Origin: Phycisphaerales bacterium
GTDB lineage: Bacteria; Planctomycetota; Phycisphaerae; Phycisphaerales; UBA1924
Assembly: GCA_015487555.1 (NCBI GenBank)
Contig: WFPK01000037.1
Coordinates: 1-52,247 of the forward strand
Direction of reading: 5' to 3'
DNA length: 52,247 nt
This document shows, one piece after another, positions 7,651 through 17,264 of the stretch. The notes under the pieces are model-generated. The model ran no database searches. It was given only the letters and a program-made list of their open reading frames with translations, and was not told where the DNA came from. The translations under genes were made by a program, and so were the position numbers. How positions within the stretch are numbered: position 1 is the stretch's first letter; every line of letters starts with the position of its first letter.

Positions 7651-8865
7651 ATGAACATATCAAAGGGTATCGCGATGGCATTCTCGCTTGGTTTGATCGC
7701 AACCCTGGGCTCGGTGGCGCTTGCTGGGGGGGTGGGGGACTCGCGGGTTGAGTTGATCGGGTTCCCGGCTGAATCTCTAGGAGCTGGGAATCTGACCTTT
7801 ACAGATGATGGCGAGCTTTGGCTTTTGCACCAATGGCCGGCTCAGGATTCGGTGATCTATCGCTATCAGGATGGTGAGTGGGTATTGATCCGAAGGGAAA
7901 TCCTCACGCCTCTGCCGGGCATCATGCCCGCGGGTATCTCAAGTGATGGTTCCGTCATGGTGTTGACAGATGCCTACCGAACCCAGGTCGTCGAGGGCCC
8001 AGCGGTCTCGACGCTGCCAAGGATGTGGACCTATACCGTTCTGGACGGCGGGCATGCGCATGAGGAATATGTGTTTGGCTCTGTCAGTGGCGGAGCGATT
8101 TCAGGAAATGGGCAGGTGGTCACACTGAGCGGGCGCGAATCGGGGCGATATAAAACAGATTCCCTCGTGTGGATGGGCAGCTCCGAGTTGATCAATATCA
8201 GCGATGGATTGCCAAGAGAAGAAGCATCCTACGGTGCTGGGCTGCCCAGCGAGGATGGGTCGGTGATCGTGTTCGGCACCGGATTGAATGATTCGACAGG
8301 CGAATCTCGGATATGGGTTTGGGAAGATGGCGAGCGAACGGAGATCCCGCGACTGGATCCGATGGGTGAGGATTTTCATGAACTTCGCGCTATTTCGGCC
8401 GACGGGCGTGCGGTCTTTGGAACCGATGGCGGGCCGGATCGTGGGGGATTGAGTTATTGGGCAGGCCCGTTGGTCGATCCCGATGACTGGTCGGCCCAGC
8501 CGATGCAGAACGCAGCGACCGCCTGGGTCTGGACGCAGCAAAGCGGCACGGTGCCGATCATTGATCGGGATCGGTTTCTTGAGACGAGCGTGATGGACAT
8601 CAATGCTGACGGCTCGGTGATGCTCGGATTCGCAAGGCCTATGCGCACCAACCACTGGAAACAGTTCCTCTGGTTCGGCGACTGGTTCGGCGACAACGAG
8701 TTCGTGATGGTGGATGATCTGTTCTATTCGCTGGGCATATCCATCGAAGCCGACTGGTATGGTTTCAATGCGATATCCGGCGATGGCTCGAAGCTTACTG
8801 GGTACGCTTCGATTGAAGGACGCTACTACGCGATCATCGTCACCATCCCGGTTCGCAAGCCATAA
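7651..8865 (+). CDS. Secreted HAF-like beta-propeller repeat protein
   Basis: The protein is 404 aa. Residues 1-26 form a signal peptide: a short basic start, a hydrophobic core (FSLGLIATLGSVALA), then GG. The mature part carries spaced repeats around the pattern G-x-I-S-x-D/N-G-x-x-x-x-G: GISSDGSVMV, AISGNGQVVT, AISADGRAVFG, DINADGSVMLG and AISGDGSKLTGYA. This is the HAF-type extracellular repeat pattern, which folds as beta-propeller blades. The C-terminus (AIIVTIPVRKP) lacks a PEP-CTERM anchor, so it is not an obvious exosortase substrate. The gene starts 18 nt after the methyltransferase, probably in the same transcript, and ends at a bidirectional terminator. Confidence 0.75.
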   Translation: MNISKGIAMAFSLGLIATLGSVALAGGVGDSRVELIGFPAESLGAGNLTFTDDGELWLLHQWPAQDSVIYRYQDGEWVLIRREILTPLPGIMPAGISSDGSVMVLTDAYRTQVVEGPAVSTLPRMWTYTVLDGGHAHEEYVFGSVSGGAISGNGQVVTLSGRESGRYKTDSLVWMGSSELINISDGLPREEASYGAGLPSEDGSVIVFGTGLNDSTGESRIWVWEDGERTEIPRLDPMGEDFHELRAISADGRAVFGTDGGPDRGGLSYWAGPLVDPDDWSAQPMQNAATAWVWTQQSGTVPIIDRDRFLETSVMDINADGSVMLGFARPMRTNHWKQFLWFGDWFGDNEFVMVDDLFYSLGISIEADWYGFNAISGDGSKLTGYASIEGRYYAIIVTIPVRKP

Positions 8866-8884
8866 GAGGTTCAAGTAGAAAATG

Positions 8885-8920
8885 AAAAACGCCCGCACCA
8901 TGTTTGGCGCGGGCGTTTTT
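8885..8920. terminator. Bidirectional rho-independent terminator
   Basis: AAAAACGCCCGC (8885-8896) pairs perfectly with GCGGGCGTTTTT (8909-8920), leaving a 12-nt loop. The A-run and T-run on the two sides let it work for both convergent genes, whose stops are at 8865 and 8947. Confidence 0.85.
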
Positions 8921-8946
8921 ATTGGGATGCTGTCGCTTGGTTGTCT

Positions 8947-10440
8947 TTACTCGTTGTCCCAGATTTCCATGAAGCGTTTCGAGCCTTGCTTGCGGATCGA
9001 GTTGTCTTCGAGGATTTCTTCGGTGATTTCGATAAGTTCTTCACGGTTGAAGATGAAGGTTTCTTGCCCTTTGTCGTAGAACTTGAACTCGAGGTACTCA
9101 TCGTCGGAGTCACGGATGAGTTCGACGAGGTGATCGAGGGAGTTGACTTTGGTGCCGTTGAGTGACTTGAGTGCGGGTTTGTAGGAGACTTCGTACCCTT
9201 TGGTGATCGGGTGTGGGAGGAAGTCGGAGACGAGCAGGACGATTTCTTCACCCTTCTCTTTGCGTACCTGGTCGGCCCGCAGTGCGGCGGGGTTGCCTTG
9301 CATGGCCAGGTAGGGGGTGTAGAAGTTCATGAGGTGCTCGCGGCGCGCCGGCGAGAAGACGAGTGGGCCGATGATGAAGTATTCGGGGTATCCATCGCCG
9401 ATGGCGGGGACAAGGTCATCACGGGATGAAGCGACGGGGATATTCAGTGAGACGGATTTTCCGTTTCGCAGGACGGTGACGGGTACGGTGCCGTCGGTTG
9501 CGAGTTTGGGGATCATGTATCCCCAGCTCAGGCGGAGGTTATCGCCGACGGTAATCATCCCGGCGTTGTCGATGTCGTGGTCGCCGATGGTGTCGATGAG
9601 GTCCCAGGTCTCGAAGATGACGGATTCGTCTTCGGATCCATCGCCGGTGTAGAGGAGCCCGGTCTGGTCGTTGTCGAGTTTGAGCCAATCGCGGAGGGCG
9701 TCGTTTTCTGCAGTCTGGAAGTTTTCTGCGAAGAGGCGTGGGCGTCCGTCGTAGGTGCCGTCTTCGATGTCCCCGAGGAAGGCGATGACTTCTTCGACGG
9801 GGATGAGGTATCCGATGTTGTCAGCGGATTCGATACCTGAGAATACGACGCCGACGACTTGGCCATCTTGAACGACGGGCCCGCCCGAGTTGCCGTGGTT
9901 GAGTGCCGCATCGACCTGCACGCGTAGCCCGACGGTGTCCTGGGCGTATCCGATGAACTCGATGCGGGAGACGACGCCTTCGGTGAGTGAAATTTGCTCG
10001 CCTCCCATGGGGAACCCGATCGCCTGAACGGTCGAGCCGATTTTGGGGAGCGATTCGTTGAGTGTCAGGGGTGGGTGTTTGGCGTGGAACTCCTCGCGAT
10101 CGGATTCCTTGCGCAGCTCGATGACCGCCAGGTCGATCCCCGGCGCGATCCCGACGACCCGGGCGCGGAGTTTGTCGGCGCTATTGGGAGGCTGGACGAA
10201 AATTTGTGATGCGAGCTCGACCACATGGGCATTGGTCAGGATGCGATTGCCCTCGATGACGAACCCGGTGCCGGAGATATCGGAGGGGGATTCTTTGGTC
10301 CAGGGTGATTCAAAGTCGGGCGAGCGGTAGGTGGTGAAGATTTTGACGACCGAGTCACGAATCTCGGCAGAATCGTCCGCACGGACAAAGGGTGAGAAGA
10401 CGAGAATCGCCCCGAGGGCGAGAAGGGATGGTAAACGCAT
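8947..10440 (-). CDS. Secreted HtrA/DegP-like trypsin-type serine protease
   Basis: The protein is 497 aa from the ATG at 10440; the frame runs further upstream, but this start has GGAG well placed and begins a signal peptide (LPSLLALGAILVFSPFVRA, cleaved near 21). The chymotrypsin-fold catalytic triad is visible: His72 in LTNAHVV, Asp103 in APGIDLAVIE, Ser185 in NHGNSGGPVV. Residues 55-215 match the S1C protease domain. The remaining ~280 residues do not show a typical PDZ pair at first sight, although segments such as NLRLSWGYMI ... GTVPVTVLRNG (about 300-335) and KPALKSLNGTKVNSLDHLVE (about 420-440) look PDZ-like. Role by family: periplasmic protein quality control. It is divergent from the DNA glycosylase gene. 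Confidence 0.88.
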   Translation of the reverse strand: MRLPSLLALGAILVFSPFVRADDSAEIRDSVVKIFTTYRSPDFESPWTKESPSDISGTGFVIEGNRILTNAHVVELASQIFVQPPNSADKLRARVVGIAPGIDLAVIELRKESDREEFHAKHPPLTLNESLPKIGSTVQAIGFPMGGEQISLTEGVVSRIEFIGYAQDTVGLRVQVDAALNHGNSGGPVVQDGQVVGVVFSGIESADNIGYLIPVEEVIAFLGDIEDGTYDGRPRLFAENFQTAENDALRDWLKLDNDQTGLLYTGDGSEDESVIFETWDLIDTIGDHDIDNAGMITVGDNLRLSWGYMIPKLATDGTVPVTVLRNGKSVSLNIPVASSRDDLVPAIGDGYPEYFIIGPLVFSPARREHLMNFYTPYLAMQGNPAALRADQVRKEKGEEIVLLVSDFLPHPITKGYEVSYKPALKSLNGTKVNSLDHLVELIRDSDDEYLEFKFYDKGQETFIFNREELIEITEEILEDNSIRKQGSKRFMEIWDNE

Positions 10441-10542
10441 GTATGCTCCTTTATCATGGGCTTGGCCATGTGGTGTAAGTGATGAGCCCCTATGGTAGTG
10501 GGGGAAAGGGGGGCAGGTTATGAATTGGCCTGCGATATCATC

Positions 10543-10572
10543 TTTACGGAGTACCTGTTTACGGAGTACCTG
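10543..10572 (+). repeat. Perfect 2 x 15-bp tandem repeat duplicating a Shine-Dalgarno
   Basis: TTTACGGAGTACCTG occurs at 10543-10557 and again at 10558-10572, directly before the ATG at 10573. Each unit contains GGAG, so the ribosome-binding site is present twice. The second copy has the normal 6-nt spacing. Confidence 0.8.
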
Positions 10573-11523
10573 ATGGGTGGTTCGGTACTGAAAATACATC
10601 CCCCAGCGGATTTCGAGCTCGCTCGTGATGTGTGTAGTTATGGGTATTTTGTGCTTATGCCCAATGCGTGGGATGTGTCTGGCCAGAGGCTTTTTCGGGT
10701 GCTCGAGTTTGACGAGAAACCCAGCGCCTGCGTGATCGATCAATGTGAAGATGGGAAACTTCGCGTTCGGTTCGATCGCCGACTTGATCGGGCCCAGCAA
10801 TCCCAGGCCCGGGTACAGATATCGCGGATGCTGTGTCTGGAGATGGCGCGGGACGATATCCGGGCGTTTCATCGGGTTGATCCGCGTTGGAAGAAGAGCG
10901 GCAGGGGTCGGCTGTTCCGCTCGCCGACACTCTTTGAGGATGTGATAAAAACAGTCACGAGCTGCAATGTGACTTGGCCTGGCACGGTGAATATGAACCG
11001 TCGGCTGTGCGAGGTCTGCGGGCGCAAGTCGGCTTCGGGAGCGTATTCATTCCCCAGCGCCAAGAAACTGGCGCGGACAAGGCTTGGCACATTACGAGGC
11101 AGATGCCGGGTGGGGTATCGGGATCAGCGGATCATTGATTTGGCCAAGCTGTTTGTCAGCGGGCATGTCGATGAGGCGTGGCTGACGGATCCATCGGTGA
11201 GTGATGATGAGGTGTTCAAGTTTCTGATTTCGCTGCCCGGGATCGGCCCCTACGCCAGTGGCAACATTATGCAGCTGCTCGGGCGCTACTCCAGATTGGC
11301 GATTGATACCGAGACGATTCGGCATGGCAAAGCTGTGCTGGGTATGGTGGGCACCGATGGGCAGATCATCAAAGCACTGCACGCTCATTATGAGCCCTTT
11401 GGCGAGCACAAGTTCCGGAGCTACTGGTTCGAGCTCTGGGCGCACTACGAATCCAAAGCGGGCCCGGCACACCTGTGGGAGCGCGAACTGGTGAGCAAGG
11501 CGTTTACCGCTGCGAATTTATGA
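10573..11523 (+). CDS. HhH-GPD superfamily DNA glycosylase (AlkA/OGG1-like)
   Basis: The protein is 316 aa from the ATG at 10573, placed after GGAG; an in-frame ATG at 10492 would add 27 residues without a Shine-Dalgarno. The enzyme class flips out and removes damaged bases. The N-terminal half resembles the TBP-like domain of AlkA/OGG1 (LARDVCSYGYFVLMPNAW). The helix-hairpin-helix is LISLPGIGPYASGNIMQLLG (218-237), followed by the catalytic Asp245 in RLAIDTETIRH. OGG1 has its Schiff-base lysine in the hairpin; here the equivalent segment GIGPYASG has Tyr, so the enzyme is probably monofunctional (no lyase step). The substrate (alkylated or oxidised base) is not determined. Two cysteines in LCEVCG (146-149) may be structural. 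Confidence 0.82.
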   Translation: MGGSVLKIHPPADFELARDVCSYGYFVLMPNAWDVSGQRLFRVLEFDEKPSACVIDQCEDGKLRVRFDRRLDRAQQSQARVQISRMLCLEMARDDIRAFHRVDPRWKKSGRGRLFRSPTLFEDVIKTVTSCNVTWPGTVNMNRRLCEVCGRKSASGAYSFPSAKKLARTRLGTLRGRCRVGYRDQRIIDLAKLFVSGHVDEAWLTDPSVSDDEVFKFLISLPGIGPYASGNIMQLLGRYSRLAIDTETIRHGKAVLGMVGTDGQIIKALHAHYEPFGEHKFRSYWFELWAHYESKAGPAHLWERELVSKAFTAANL

Positions 11524-11557
11524 AAAAACGCCGACAACCCAGAGGGGTTGTCGGCGT
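11523..11557 (-). terminator. Rho-independent terminator for the cytochrome c peroxidase gene
   Basis: A perfect 13-bp stem, ACGCCGACAACCC (11528-11540) with GGGTTGTCGGCGT (11545-11557), has a 4-nt loop. On the minus strand it is followed by six T. It begins right at the stop codon of the convergent glycosylase gene. Confidence 0.82.
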
Positions 11558-11596
11558 ATGTTGAACACAGAAATGCGACGGTTTCGCCGGTGAAGT

Positions 11597-13135
11597 TTAG
11601 TCGAACACCGGCAGACCCGAAGGCACGCTCGCCGGGATCGCATGGCGAAGATCAATCGAGTTCGGATCCGTCAGTGCATGGAGGAAGTCCATCAGTGCGT
11701 CAAACTCGTCATCGGTGAGGTAGGTCGCGCCCAGCTCGTTGGCAGCCAGGATGCCCATCACGCGGTTGGGATCACTCATCACCACAAAGTCCTGCTCGGA
11801 GAGATCGTCGCGGTAGGGAAGGACCGCCTGCTCTGGATCATAGTTGAGCATGGACTCGATCGGGTTGAGGTGATGTCGAACGACCGCTTCGAGTGTACCA
11901 AAGGCACCGCTGTGTCCCCAAGGCCCGGTCAGGGCAACATTGCGAAGCGAAGGCACACGGAACTTGAAGTTGTCCGCCGGGTTGCCGGTTTCGGCACCAA
12001 GCCCTAAGTCATCACGCCCATCGGAATATCCAGGCTGATTGTGACCCTTGCCCGGTCCGATCTGAGGCATCCCGATCGCATGGAACTCTTGATTCGTCTG
12101 GAATGACCCAGAGTGACAATCCGCACACCCTGCCTGCCCATAGAACAACATCATGCCTTGCACCGCGTTCATCGACATCGCGCCTGTGTCGCCTCGCATG
12201 AACCGATCGAATGGCGAGTTGTCCGCACGCCCGATGGCAGACTCATACGCAGCGATCGCGTTGGCGATGTGGGCATAGGTGATGTCCATCGGATGATCGA
12301 CATCATCGAAAGCCTCGGCGAAGAGCTCGAAGTATTCATCGTTTGAAGCAACACGCTTGGTCAGGATCGACCAGAGGAGCTGAAAATCACCCGCCTGGGC
12401 TGCATCGGCGACCGAGTTTTCGCCGGGTTGACCCGCCATCTCAGTGGCTGAAGTCACAGGGAAGCAGGCCTGTGCAGCGACCACCGAGTCAAGCCCCTGA
12501 ATCAGATCATCGCCTGCGGGGGTGTCAAAGCCTGCTGGATGATGCGGGTCGGCTGCGATCCGCCCGTCGTGCATCATTGTGTCGAACTCGAAAGCGCCAA
12601 TATTGAATACATGAGGCGCATTGCGAGGCACACGCTCATGCACCGCGTCATCGCCATAGCCCGTGTCGCGCACAGGCCCGAGCCCCATCGCACCTTCGCC
12701 GATCGGCAACGACAAACCGTCGCTGGTATCGGTGGTCATGTTGTGACAAGTTGCGCACGAGATGTTCATATTCCCCGAAAGAATCTTGTCGTGGAACAAA
12801 AGCTTGCCAAGCTCGGCCTGCTCAGGATCCACCGGGCGATAATCCGCATCGGTCGGTGCATCAGGGAGCCAGCCTGCATTGGCGACCGCTTCACCCATCT
12901 CGAGCGCACGGACCATCTGGCGCAGGGCATCGCCCGGGGTGGGCGAGGAGGCTGATGGTTTCTGTGCGGTGTTTTTCACAGCCGATTTGGTAGCCGATTT
13001 GGCAGTTGGTTTGGCAGTTGGTTGACCCTTTACAGGCCCGGCGGTTGCAGCGGATGAAATAATCATCGCGCACCCCACGCCAAGAGCAGACAACAGTGTA
13101 AGCCCAGATCGGGCACGGTTCTTCTTCGTATTCAT
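11597..13135 (-). CDS. Di-heme cytochrome c peroxidase (CcpA/MauG family)
   Basis: The protein is 512 aa. Two c-type heme sites are present: CATCH at 127-131 and CADCH about 200 residues further on. The C-terminal motif RNVALTGPWGHSGAFGTLEAV is typical of this family. The family reduces hydrogen peroxide or carries out related oxidations in the periplasm. The N-terminus is basic, then hydrophobic (GLTLLSALGVGCAMIISSAATAG), an export signal. A low-complexity Lys/Ala/Thr/Pro stretch follows (about 33-68, repeats of the type TAKPTAKS). I prefer the ATG at 13135; a GTG at 13150 would add five residues. It is longer than most bacterial peroxidases (about 320-350 aa), mainly because of the N-terminal linker and loops between the hemes. 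Confidence 0.85.
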   Translation of the reverse strand: MNTKKNRARSGLTLLSALGVGCAMIISSAATAGPVKGQPTAKPTAKSATKSAVKNTAQKPSASSPTPGDALRQMVRALEMGEAVANAGWLPDAPTDADYRPVDPEQAELGKLLFHDKILSGNMNISCATCHNMTTDTSDGLSLPIGEGAMGLGPVRDTGYGDDAVHERVPRNAPHVFNIGAFEFDTMMHDGRIAADPHHPAGFDTPAGDDLIQGLDSVVAAQACFPVTSATEMAGQPGENSVADAAQAGDFQLLWSILTKRVASNDEYFELFAEAFDDVDHPMDITYAHIANAIAAYESAIGRADNSPFDRFMRGDTGAMSMNAVQGMMLFYGQAGCADCHSGSFQTNQEFHAIGMPQIGPGKGHNQPGYSDGRDDLGLGAETGNPADNFKFRVPSLRNVALTGPWGHSGAFGTLEAVVRHHLNPIESMLNYDPEQAVLPYRDDLSEQDFVVMSDPNRVMGILAANELGATYLTDDEFDALMDFLHALTDPNSIDLRHAIPASVPSGLPVFD

Positions 13136-13575
13136 GGTTGAAAACCCCACAACTCATATTGCACAGCCGACGAGCCAAAACAAATGACCCTTCACAGACC
13201 AATCCGGCAATGCTCGGCCCAGTCTACAGGAAGGGGGCATCAATTGAAAGAGAATAATTCCAGTATTTGATATCGGACTTGTTTTCTAGGTTTTTTACGC
13301 AAAAAACGGTTTTTTGGCGATGTGTGGGTGGCATCACTCGTTCCAAAACAGGCTCGAAGGGTTATTCCAAAGGGGTATCACGCAGGATGATTTTGATAAA
13401 ACGAATCCGTCAGCCCCCCGGCAATACCCGACGGTGCATTTGCCGATCGAAGCTTCAACCCGGAATCTGCCCGTATCCTCTCGATGAGCGCTGCCGATGG
13501 TCATTTGGGCAGACAAGCATCCATTTCTTTCTATCTTCATGTCTTTGTGCTTTGATCCGTTATGCGCTCAGTCAT
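13136..13575. other. Intergenic region between carB and the cytochrome peroxidase gene
   Basis: No gene is visible. It must hold the end of the carB transcript and the promoter of the peroxidase gene, both on the minus strand. An A/T-tract cluster (13285-13318) has short self-complementary A6/T6 runs, but I cannot define a terminator or promoter with confidence. Confidence 0.35.
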
Positions 13576-16500
13576 TCATAGACACACTCGTTGGCAGCTT
13601 GGTGTGTGTTCAACGAGGTCTTGCAAGGCGGTCACATCCCAGACCCCGGCTTTGAGCGCCTCGATCGCGTGGACTGCTTGGGCGGCAGCGGTGGCGGTGG
13701 TAATCATCGGGATGCCCAGGCGCACAGCCGTCGCGCGGATGTTGCCCTCGTCGGTCTGCCATCCGGTGCGGGTGGGGGTGTTGATGACGAGCTGGATTTC
13801 GTTGTTCTGCATCAGGTCGATGACATTGGGGCGTGCGCCCTCTTGGATCTTCTGGAGAATCTTGGGGCGCAGCCCGTGCTTGGCGAGCAACTCGCCGGTG
13901 CCTTTGGTGGTGAAGACCTTGAACCCCATCGCCATCAATGAGCGGACAATGGGAATCATTTCTTGTCGATCGTTTTCGCGGACGGAGAGGAACACGCCGC
14001 CCTCGGTGGGGAATGATGTGCCTGCGCCGAGCATGGCTTTGAGGTATGCAACGGGCAATGCCGCATCGACGCCCATGACTTCGCCGGTCGATCGCATCTC
14101 TGGGCCTAGCACAAAGTCCACGCCCGGGAACTTCTGGAACGGGAAGACCGGTGCCTTGACTGCGTAGTACCCGGTATCGGGAATCTCACGGGCATCTTGC
14201 TCTTCGAGTGAGATGCCCATCATGGCCTTGGCTGCGATCGCTGCCCACTGCGTGCTCTTGGCCTTGCCGACATAAGGCACCGTGCGCGATGCTCGCGGAT
14301 TGACCTCGATGATGTAGACCTGGTCGTCCTTGAGCGCCATCTGCACATTCATCAGCCCGCACACGCCGAGTTCAGTCGCGAGTTTGCGGGCGGTGTCTTT
14401 GACTTCTTCAAGGATGGCTGGTCGAAGATTGCAGGTCGGGATCATGCAGGTCGAATCGCCCGAATGCACCCCGGCGTGCTCGATGTGTTCCATGACGGCG
14501 GCGACCAATGCGGTGCCTTTGCCATCAGCGTTGAAATCCGCAACGACATCGACATCGAGCTCGATCGCCCCGTCGAGGAACTGGTCGATCAGGATCGGCG
14601 CATCGTCGAGCCCTGATGCATCGACAGCCGTCGCCATGTAGTGGCGGAGTGCTTTCTCATCCGGGCAGATTTCCATGCCTCGCCCGCCGAGCACATAGCT
14701 CGGACGCACCAGCACTGGATATGAAATCCGCTCGGCGATGGTGACCGCTTCATCAATCGAACGCGCGATCCCAGAGGCTGGTCGTTTCAAATCGAGCTTG
14801 GTCAACAACTGATCGAACCGATCACGATCTTCCGCGCGGTCGATCGCGTCGAGTTCGGTGCCGATGATCGGCACGCCAGCGAGATCGAGTCCGTGGGCGA
14901 GATTGAGCGGGGTCTGGCCGCCGAACTGGACGATGGTGCCGAGGATGGTTGTGTCGAGTTTTTCGGTGACATTGAGCACATCTTCCAGCGTCAAGGGCTC
15001 AAAGAACAACAAATCACTCGTGTCATAATCTGTCGAAACGGTTTCCGGGTTCGAGTTGATCATCACCGCGTCGTGTCCGAGCTCCTGGGCAGCGTACGCA
15101 GCGTGGACGCAGCAGTAATCGAACTCGATGCCTTGCCCGATGCGGTTGGGGCCGCCGCCGAGGATGATGACTTTTTGCTTGGGGTTCTCGTCTGCGATCA
15201 GTCGATCCCGCAGCTCGCATTCGGGTGCGATGTCGGTGACGGTGCCGTCGTCGTGGACTTGTTTCGAGCCGGGCTGATAGGTCGAGTAGTAGTAGGGGGT
15301 GATGGCCTCGAACTCGGCGGCGCAGGTATCGACGCACTTGAACACCGCTTCGACGCCGAGGGCTTTGCGCTTGGTGCGAACTTGGAGGATGGACTCGCTG
15401 CTGATCTCACCGAGGTAGAGATTGGCGAGTTGGGCATCAGAGTAGCCGAGTTGCTTGGCCCGTTGCATGAGGTCCTTTGAGATTGCATCGAGTGAATCGA
15501 CCGCTGCCAGTTCATCCTCGAACTGCACCAGCTCATCGAACTGATGAATCCAGAACGGGTCGATTTTGGTCAGCTCGCACACCTTCTCGACGCCCCATCC
15601 CATCTTGAGCGCGTACCGAATAAAGTGCATCCGCCCCTGGCTTGGCACCGAGAGTTTTCGGGTGAGTGTGTCGTTGGCGATCGGCCATTCGATCAATTGC
15701 CCGTCAGCGGTGCGCCCGTCCTTGGATTGCTTGGCTTGAAGCCACTTGTCGTTCTTGTCGAGCCCGAGCCCGAATCGCTTGACATCCATCGAGCGGATGA
15801 CCTTCTGGAAGGATTCCTTGAAGGTCCGCCCGATGGCCATCGCCTCGCCGACACTCTTCATCTGGGTGGTCAGTGTTTCGTCGGCTTCGGGGAACTTCTC
15901 GAAGGTCCATCGTGGCATCTTCGTCACGATGTAATCAATGCTCGGCTCGAAGCACGCGCTGGTGGTGCCGGTGATGTCGTTGCGAAGCTCGTCGAGGGTG
16001 TACCCGATCGCGAGCTTGGCGGCGATCTTGGCGATCGGGAACCCGGTGGCTTTCGAGGCCAATGCTGACGAACGCGAGACGCGCGGATTCATCTCGATGA
16101 CAACCATCTCGAAAGGCTTCTTGCCGTTTTCGTCGGGCTTTGGGTTTGGATTGATGGCGAACTGGACATTCGAGCCGCCGGTTTCGACGCCCACGCCTCG
16201 CATGATTTTGAGCGAGGCGTCGCGCAGCACCTGGTATTCCTTATCCGTGAGCGTCAGGATCGGCGCGACGGTGATCGAATCGCCGGTATGGACCCCCATC
16301 GCGTCGATGTTCTCGATGCCACAGACGATGATACAGTTGTCGTTTTTGTCGCGGACGACTTCGAGTTCGTATTCTTTCCATCCGATGAGCGATTTATCGA
16401 CCTGCACCTGCCCGATCATCGACGCGCGGAGCCCGCGATTGACGAGTTCCTCGAACTCGGAATGGTTGTAGGCGATCCCCCCGCCCCACCCGCCGAGTGT

Positions 16501-17031
16501 GAAAGCCGGTCGGATAATCGCGGGGAGTCCGATTTGTTTGAGAAACTCGGCAGCTTCGTCGAAGGATTCGACGGTTTGGGATTCGGGTGTTGCGAGGTTG
16601 AGATCGTTACAGATCTCGGCGAAGGTCTGGCGATCTTCTGCCTTATGAATCACCTCGCGCGAGGCCCCGATCATCTCGATGTCGTATTTCTCGAAGATCC
16701 CATCGTCGAAGAGCTTGCAGGCGCAGTTGAGCGCGGTCTGCCCGCCGAGTGTTGGCAGCACCGCGTCGATCCGGGTTCCGAGCTCGATCTCCTTGCGGAT
16801 AATTTTCTCAACCGCTTCGGGGGTGATCGGTTCGATATAAGTTCGGTCGGCGAAGCTCGGATCGGTCATGATCGTCGCGGGGTTCGAGTTGACCAGGACT
16901 ACGCGGTACCCCTCGTCGCGCAGGGCTTTGCAGGCCTGCGTGCCCGAATAGTCAAACTCGCATCCTTGGCCGATGACAATTGGTCCTGAACCGATGAGCA
17001 GGATCGTCTGGAGATCGTCGCGTCTGGGCAT
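13576..17031 (-). CDS. carB: Carbamoyl-phosphate synthase large subunit
   Basis: The protein is 1151 aa. It makes carbamoyl phosphate from bicarbonate, ammonia from the small subunit and two ATP, for pyrimidines and arginine. The start [20 protein letters not shown] and the repeated half ([22 protein letters not shown], around residue 650) show the two homologous synthetase halves. Each half has an ATP-grasp domain ([36 protein letters not shown]) with its [20 protein letters not shown] or EVNPRASRT metal/ATP site. The C-terminal MGS-like allosteric domain includes [20 protein letters not shown]. At 1151 residues it is ~80 longer than the usual ~1070; the extra lies mostly near 430-450 and between the halves (about 600-640). 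carA is not in the window. It is divergent from glmS. Confidence 0.97.
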   Translation of the reverse strand: MPRRDDLQTILLIGSGPIVIGQGCEFDYSGTQACKALRDEGYRVVLVNSNPATIMTDPSFADRTYIEPITPEAVEKIIRKEIELGTRIDAVLPTLGGQTALNCACKLFDDGIFEKYDIEMIGASREVIHKAEDRQTFAEICNDLNLATPESQTVESFDEAAEFLKQIGLPAIIRPAFTLGGWGGGIAYNHSEFEELVNRGLRASMIGQVQVDKSLIGWKEYELEVVRDKNDNCIIVCGIENIDAMGVHTGDSITVAPILTLTDKEYQVLRDASLKIMRGVGVETGGSNVQFAINPNPKPDENGKKPFEMVVIEMNPRVSRSSALASKATGFPIAKIAAKLAIGYTLDELRNDITGTTSACFEPSIDYIVTKMPRWTFEKFPEADETLTTQMKSVGEAMAIGRTFKESFQKVIRSMDVKRFGLGLDKNDKWLQAKQSKDGRTADGQLIEWPIANDTLTRKLSVPSQGRMHFIRYALKMGWGVEKVCELTKIDPFWIHQFDELVQFEDELAAVDSLDAISKDLMQRAKQLGYSDAQLANLYLGEISSESILQVRTKRKALGVEAVFKCVDTCAAEFEAITPYYYSTYQPGSKQVHDDGTVTDIAPECELRDRLIADENPKQKVIILGGGPNRIGQGIEFDYCCVHAAYAAQELGHDAVMINSNPETVSTDYDTSDLLFFEPLTLEDVLNVTEKLDTTILGTIVQFGGQTPLNLAHGLDLAGVPIIGTELDAIDRAEDRDRFDQLLTKLDLKRPASGIARSIDEAVTIAERISYPVLVRPSYVLGGRGMEICPDEKALRHYMATAVDASGLDDAPILIDQFLDGAIELDVDVVADFNADGKGTALVAAVMEHIEHAGVHSGDSTCMIPTCNLRPAILEEVKDTARKLATELGVCGLMNVQMALKDDQVYIIEVNPRASRTVPYVGKAKSTQWAAIAAKAMMGISLEEQDAREIPDTGYYAVKAPVFPFQKFPGVDFVLGPEMRSTGEVMGVDAALPVAYLKAMLGAGTSFPTEGGVFLSVRENDRQEMIPIVRSLMAMGFKVFTTKGTGELLAKHGLRPKILQKIQEGARPNVIDLMQNNEIQLVINTPTRTGWQTDEGNIRATAVRLGIPMITTATAAAQAVHAIEALKAGVWDVTALQDLVEHTPSCQRVCL

Positions 17032-17264
17032 GGTCGGCGGGTCCCATATCTGTTGTTGTGTTTGAGGCTAAACCGCATGAGTATACACATCCATTTGCCC
17101 AAAACACCAGATCGGACCTCGCAAAGCGCGAATCTGATGCTTTGTGTCGATGAGTTGTCGGGGCATGGGGCGAACCCACCGGGTTTGGAGCCGTAGGATG
17201 GTGACAGGCGACCAATTTCGCCGATTCAAGAACCGGGTCGTCGCACCCGCTGGAGAGCTCAATC

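Noticed and set aside
7651-8865. PEP-CTERM tag on the HAF-like protein as exosortase substrate
   Set aside because: The C-terminus AIIVTIPVRKP has no sorting motif, membrane helix or basic tail of that kind.
17032-17264. glmS ribozyme or riboswitch in the leader of glmS
   Set aside because: The conserved ribozyme core could not be recognised, and the leader shows no strong matching helices.
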